Assembly (NCBI GenBank): GCA_964036045.1
Contig: OZ038378.1
Span: 160,588,576 to 160,652,575, forward strand
Source of the DNA: Eutreptiella sp. 'Long Island Sound 2002'
Lineage: Eukaryota > Euglenozoa > Euglenophyceae > Eutreptiales > Eutreptiaceae
DNA: 64,000 nt
Direction: 5' to 3'
This document shows positions 61,931-64,000 of the stretch, piece by piece. Numbering within the stretch: position 1 is the first letter of the stretch; each line of letters opens with the position of its first letter. A model generated the notes under the pieces. The model was not told the DNA's origin, did no database searches, and saw only the letters and a list, made by a program, of their open reading frames with translations. Both the position numbers and the translations under genes were made by a program.

Positions 61931-62879
61931 AAAAATTGGGACTAAGTGGGACCAAGTGGAAACATGTGGGGAAAAATGGGAAACATTGGGACTAAGTTGG
62001 ACTAAGTGGAAACAGGTGGGGAAAACTGGGAAAAACGGGGACTAATGGGACCAAGTGGAAACGGGTGGGGAAAACTGGTAAACATTGGGACTAAGTTGGA
62101 CCAAGTGGAAACAGGTGGGGAAAACTGGGAAGGATTGGGACTAAGTGGGACCAAGTGGAAACAGATGGGGAAAACTGGGAAAAATTGGGACTAAGTGGGA
62201 CCAAGTGGAAACAGGTGGGGAAAACTGGGAAAAATTGGGACTAAGTGGGACCCAGTGGAAACAGGTGGGGAAAACTGCGGAAATTTGGGACTCAGTTGGA
62301 CCAAGTGGAAACAGGTGGGGAAAACTGGGAAAAATTGGGACTAAGTTGGACCAAGTGGAAACAGGTGAGGAAAACTGGGAAAAATTGGGACTAAGTTGGA
62401 CCAAGTGGAAACAGGTGGGGAAAGCTGGGAAAAATTGGGACTAAGTTGGACCAAGTGGAAACAGGTGGGGAAAACTGGGAAAACTTTGGACTAAGTGGGA
62501 CCAAGTGGAAACGGGTGGGGAAAACTGGGAAAAATTGGGGCTAAGTGGGACCAAGTGGAAACGGGTGGGGAAAACTGGGAAAAATTGGGACTAAGTGGGA
62601 CCAAGTGGAAACGGGTGGGGAAAACTGGGGAAAATTGGGACTAAGTTGGACCAAGTGGAAACAGGTGGGGAAAACTGGGGAAAATGGGGACTAAGTTGGA
62701 CCAAGTGGAAACAGGTGGGGAAAACTGGGGAAAATGGGGACTAAGTGGGACCAAGTGGAAACAGGTGGGGAAAGCTGGGGAAAATGGGGACTAAGTGGGA
62801 CCAAGTGGAAACAGGTGGGGAAAGCTGGGGAAAATTGGGACCAAGTGGGACCAAGTGGCAACAGGTGGGGAAAACTGGG
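61931..62879 (+). repeat. 949-bp HOR, copy 1
   Basis: Nineteen monomers minus one base. Repeated at 62,880-63,828 with a 949-bp offset and no difference noticed by eye. Private variants are aaaatgggaaacattggg, gttggactaagtgg, aacggggactaatgggacc (short), actggtaaacattggg, aggattggg, gggacccagtgg, actgcggaaatttgggactcag, aactttggactaag and several ggaaacgggtgg monomers. Confidence 0.96.
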
Positions 62880-63828
62880 AAAAATTGGGACTAAGTGGGA
62901 CCAAGTGGAAACATGTGGGGAAAAATGGGAAACATTGGGACTAAGTTGGACTAAGTGGAAACAGGTGGGGAAAACTGGGAAAAACGGGGACTAATGGGAC
63001 CAAGTGGAAACGGGTGGGGAAAACTGGTAAACATTGGGACTAAGTTGGACCAAGTGGAAACAGGTGGGGAAAACTGGGAAGGATTGGGACTAAGTGGGAC
63101 CAAGTGGAAACAGATGGGGAAAACTGGGAAAAATTGGGACTAAGTGGGACCAAGTGGAAACAGGTGGGGAAAACTGGGAAAAATTGGGACTAAGTGGGAC
63201 CCAGTGGAAACAGGTGGGGAAAACTGCGGAAATTTGGGACTCAGTTGGACCAAGTGGAAACAGGTGGGGAAAACTGGGAAAAATTGGGACTAAGTTGGAC
63301 CAAGTGGAAACAGGTGAGGAAAACTGGGAAAAATTGGGACTAAGTTGGACCAAGTGGAAACAGGTGGGGAAAGCTGGGAAAAATTGGGACTAAGTTGGAC
63401 CAAGTGGAAACAGGTGGGGAAAACTGGGAAAACTTTGGACTAAGTGGGACCAAGTGGAAACGGGTGGGGAAAACTGGGAAAAATTGGGGCTAAGTGGGAC
63501 CAAGTGGAAACGGGTGGGGAAAACTGGGAAAAATTGGGACTAAGTGGGACCAAGTGGAAACGGGTGGGGAAAACTGGGGAAAATTGGGACTAAGTTGGAC
63601 CAAGTGGAAACAGGTGGGGAAAACTGGGGAAAATGGGGACTAAGTTGGACCAAGTGGAAACAGGTGGGGAAAACTGGGGAAAATGGGGACTAAGTGGGAC
63701 CAAGTGGAAACAGGTGGGGAAAGCTGGGGAAAATGGGGACTAAGTGGGACCAAGTGGAAACAGGTGGGGAAAGCTGGGGAAAATTGGGACCAAGTGGGAC
63801 CAAGTGGCAACAGGTGGGGAAAACTGGG
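62880..63828 (+). repeat. 949-bp HOR, copy 2
   Basis: Apparent exact copy of 61,931-62,879. It is followed to the window end (63,829-64,000) by a segment matching the copies near 62,340-62,540 (gggactaagttggacc, aactttggactaag, ggaaacgggtgg), so the third unit is rearranged or lacks its first part. Confidence 0.96.
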
Positions 63829-64000
63829 AAAAATTGGGACTAAGTTGGACCAACTGGAAACAGGTGGGGAAAACTGGGAAAAATTGGGACTAAGTTGGAC
63901 CAAGTGGAAACAGGTGGGGAAAACTGGGAAAACTTTGGACTAAGTGGGACCAAGTGGAAACGGGTGGGGAAAACTGGCAAAAATTGGGGCTAAGTGGGAC

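Larger units (their letters stand above)
1..64000 (+). repeat. 50-bp satellite DNA array filling the window
   Basis: The whole window is head-to-tail copies of one ~50-bp monomer, about 1,280 in all; both ends are open. Rotated to start at GGACTAAG, the consensus reads as five decamers: GGACTAAGTG, GGACCAAGTG, GAAACAGGTG, GGGAAAACTG and GGAAAAATTG. Consensus composition is A19 G19 T7 C5, so the + strand is 76% purine, with 48% GC and no CpG. Common variants are C-for-T in D1 (gaccaag), GGCACC for GGGACC, GGGGAAAATTG for GGGAAAAATTG, CACGTG or CATGTG for CAGGTG, and TTTGGAATACTG in D4. Lengths of 49 and 50 bp dominate; 40-, 53- and 68-bp forms also occur. No unique sequence or transposon interrupts it. 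This fits eukaryotic heterochromatin; chromosome location is not shown by the sequence. Confidence 0.99.
1..64000. other. No supported gene in the window
   Basis: Reading frames of 60-308 codons occur on both strands, but they are a property of the repeat. The 50-bp period is 2 modulo 3, so three monomers (150 bp) make a 50-codon cycle visiting all frames. Normally the only + strand stop is the TAA in gacTAAgtg; where the monomer reads gacCAAgtg the stop disappears and frames lengthen. Nearly all such frames begin at GTG (+ strand) or TTG (- strand), not ATG. The conceptual products are Trp/Gly/Lys-rich (+) or Pro/Phe/Ser-rich (-) 50-residue repeats with no recognisable domain. No intron signal, polyadenylation context, tRNA or rRNA was seen, and no stretch over 300 bp is free of the satellite. 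Confidence 0.95.

Noticed and set aside
1-64000. CRISPR-like direct repeats
   Set aside because: There are no unique spacers. Repeats are contiguous, ~1,280 in number and organised in HORs, and no cas genes are present.
1-64000. Triplex (H-DNA) forming purine mirror repeat
   Set aside because: Although 76% purine, the strand is broken by T or C every 6-9 bases; the longest consensus purine runs are about 8 bases, too short for a convincing H-DNA tract.
1-64000. Telomeric or telomere-derived repeat
   Set aside because: No TTAGGG/CCCTAA tandem was seen. The gactaagtggg segment only loosely resembles it.
1-64000. PRDM9-type 13-mer CCNCCNTNNCCNC in the reverse strand (ccacctgtttccac)
   Set aside because: At the best alignment the required T at position 7 is G and the C at position 10 is T; it is not a match.
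1-64000. Assignment to avian CNM or PO41 satellites
   Set aside because: General style (short, GGGAAAA-rich, tandem) is similar, but the period here is 50 bp rather than ~41 bp and I cannot confirm sequence identity without a database search.

Overview
The window is a single satellite array. It holds roughly 1,280 head-to-tail copies of a ~50-bp monomer from base 1 to base 64,000, so both ends lie inside the array. I found no protein-coding gene, tRNA, rRNA, transposon, CRISPR array or unique-sequence island. The + strand is about three-quarters purine with strong G-over-C skew, and the consensus monomer contains no CpG. Such long tandem homogenised repeats, organised into kilobase higher-order repeats (HORs), point to constitutive heterochromatin (centromeric, pericentromeric, subtelomeric or sex-chromosome) of a eukaryote in a long-read assembly. 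Short GGGAAAA-rich satellites are known from bird micro- and sex chromosomes, so a bird is my weak guess; the species cannot be named from the sequence.

The monomer is itself built from five degenerate decamers (GGACTAAGTG, GGACCAAGTG, GAAACAGGTG, GGGAAAACTG, GGAAAAATTG). It carries two E-box cores (CAAGTG, CAGGTG). Across the monomer junction it carries one match to the canonical G-quadruplex pattern (four G runs, loops 6-7-7).

Layout. 1-2,760 and 6,910-9,640 are two copies of a large unit spaced 6.7-6.9 kb apart, separated by 2,760-6,909, which holds nested 707/1,056/1,208-bp duplications. 9,641-13,436 holds a ~0.9-kb block duplicated at 1,851-bp spacing, with a 623-bp inverted segment (11,686-12,308) between the copies. 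13,437-17,500 is irregular HOR sequence. 17,500-23,225 is a 1,810-bp HOR in three copies plus a partial one. 23,330-26,860 is a 1,795-bp HOR (2 copies). 26,861-29,940 is a 1.45-1.6-kb HOR (2 copies). 29,941-32,642 is mixed. A second inverted segment of 553 bp lies at 32,643-33,195. 34,031-39,982 is a 1,700-1,750-bp HOR. 39,983-42,669 is a 1,609-bp repeat. 43,991-47,130 is a 1.54-1.59-kb HOR. 47,271-51,770 is a 2,250-bp HOR (2 nearly identical copies, each with an internal 900-bp period). 52,035-54,030 is a 998-bp HOR (2 copies). 54,790-57,260 has 1,190- and 390-bp duplications. 57,400-61,190 is enriched in one variant monomer. 61,931-64,000 is a 949-bp HOR (2 copies with no difference seen, plus a fragment).

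The second inversion lies at a boundary. Left of it, monomers often slip register by 1-10 bp and the GGCACC variant is common. Right of it, stretches of almost 5 kb keep exact 50-bp register and a different variant set (GGCGACA, AATGCGAAAA) appears. Open reading frames occur in every frame on both strands only because the repeat is short of stop codons; they rely on GTG or TTG starts and are not genes. The interest of the window is structural and evolutionary: decamer-to-monomer-to-HOR build-up, recent amplification fronts, inversion breakpoints with fold-back potential, and dense G-quadruplex, E-box and CENP-B-box-like motifs. All comparisons were made by eye, so boundaries are accurate to roughly ±50 bp unless a junction is described base by base.
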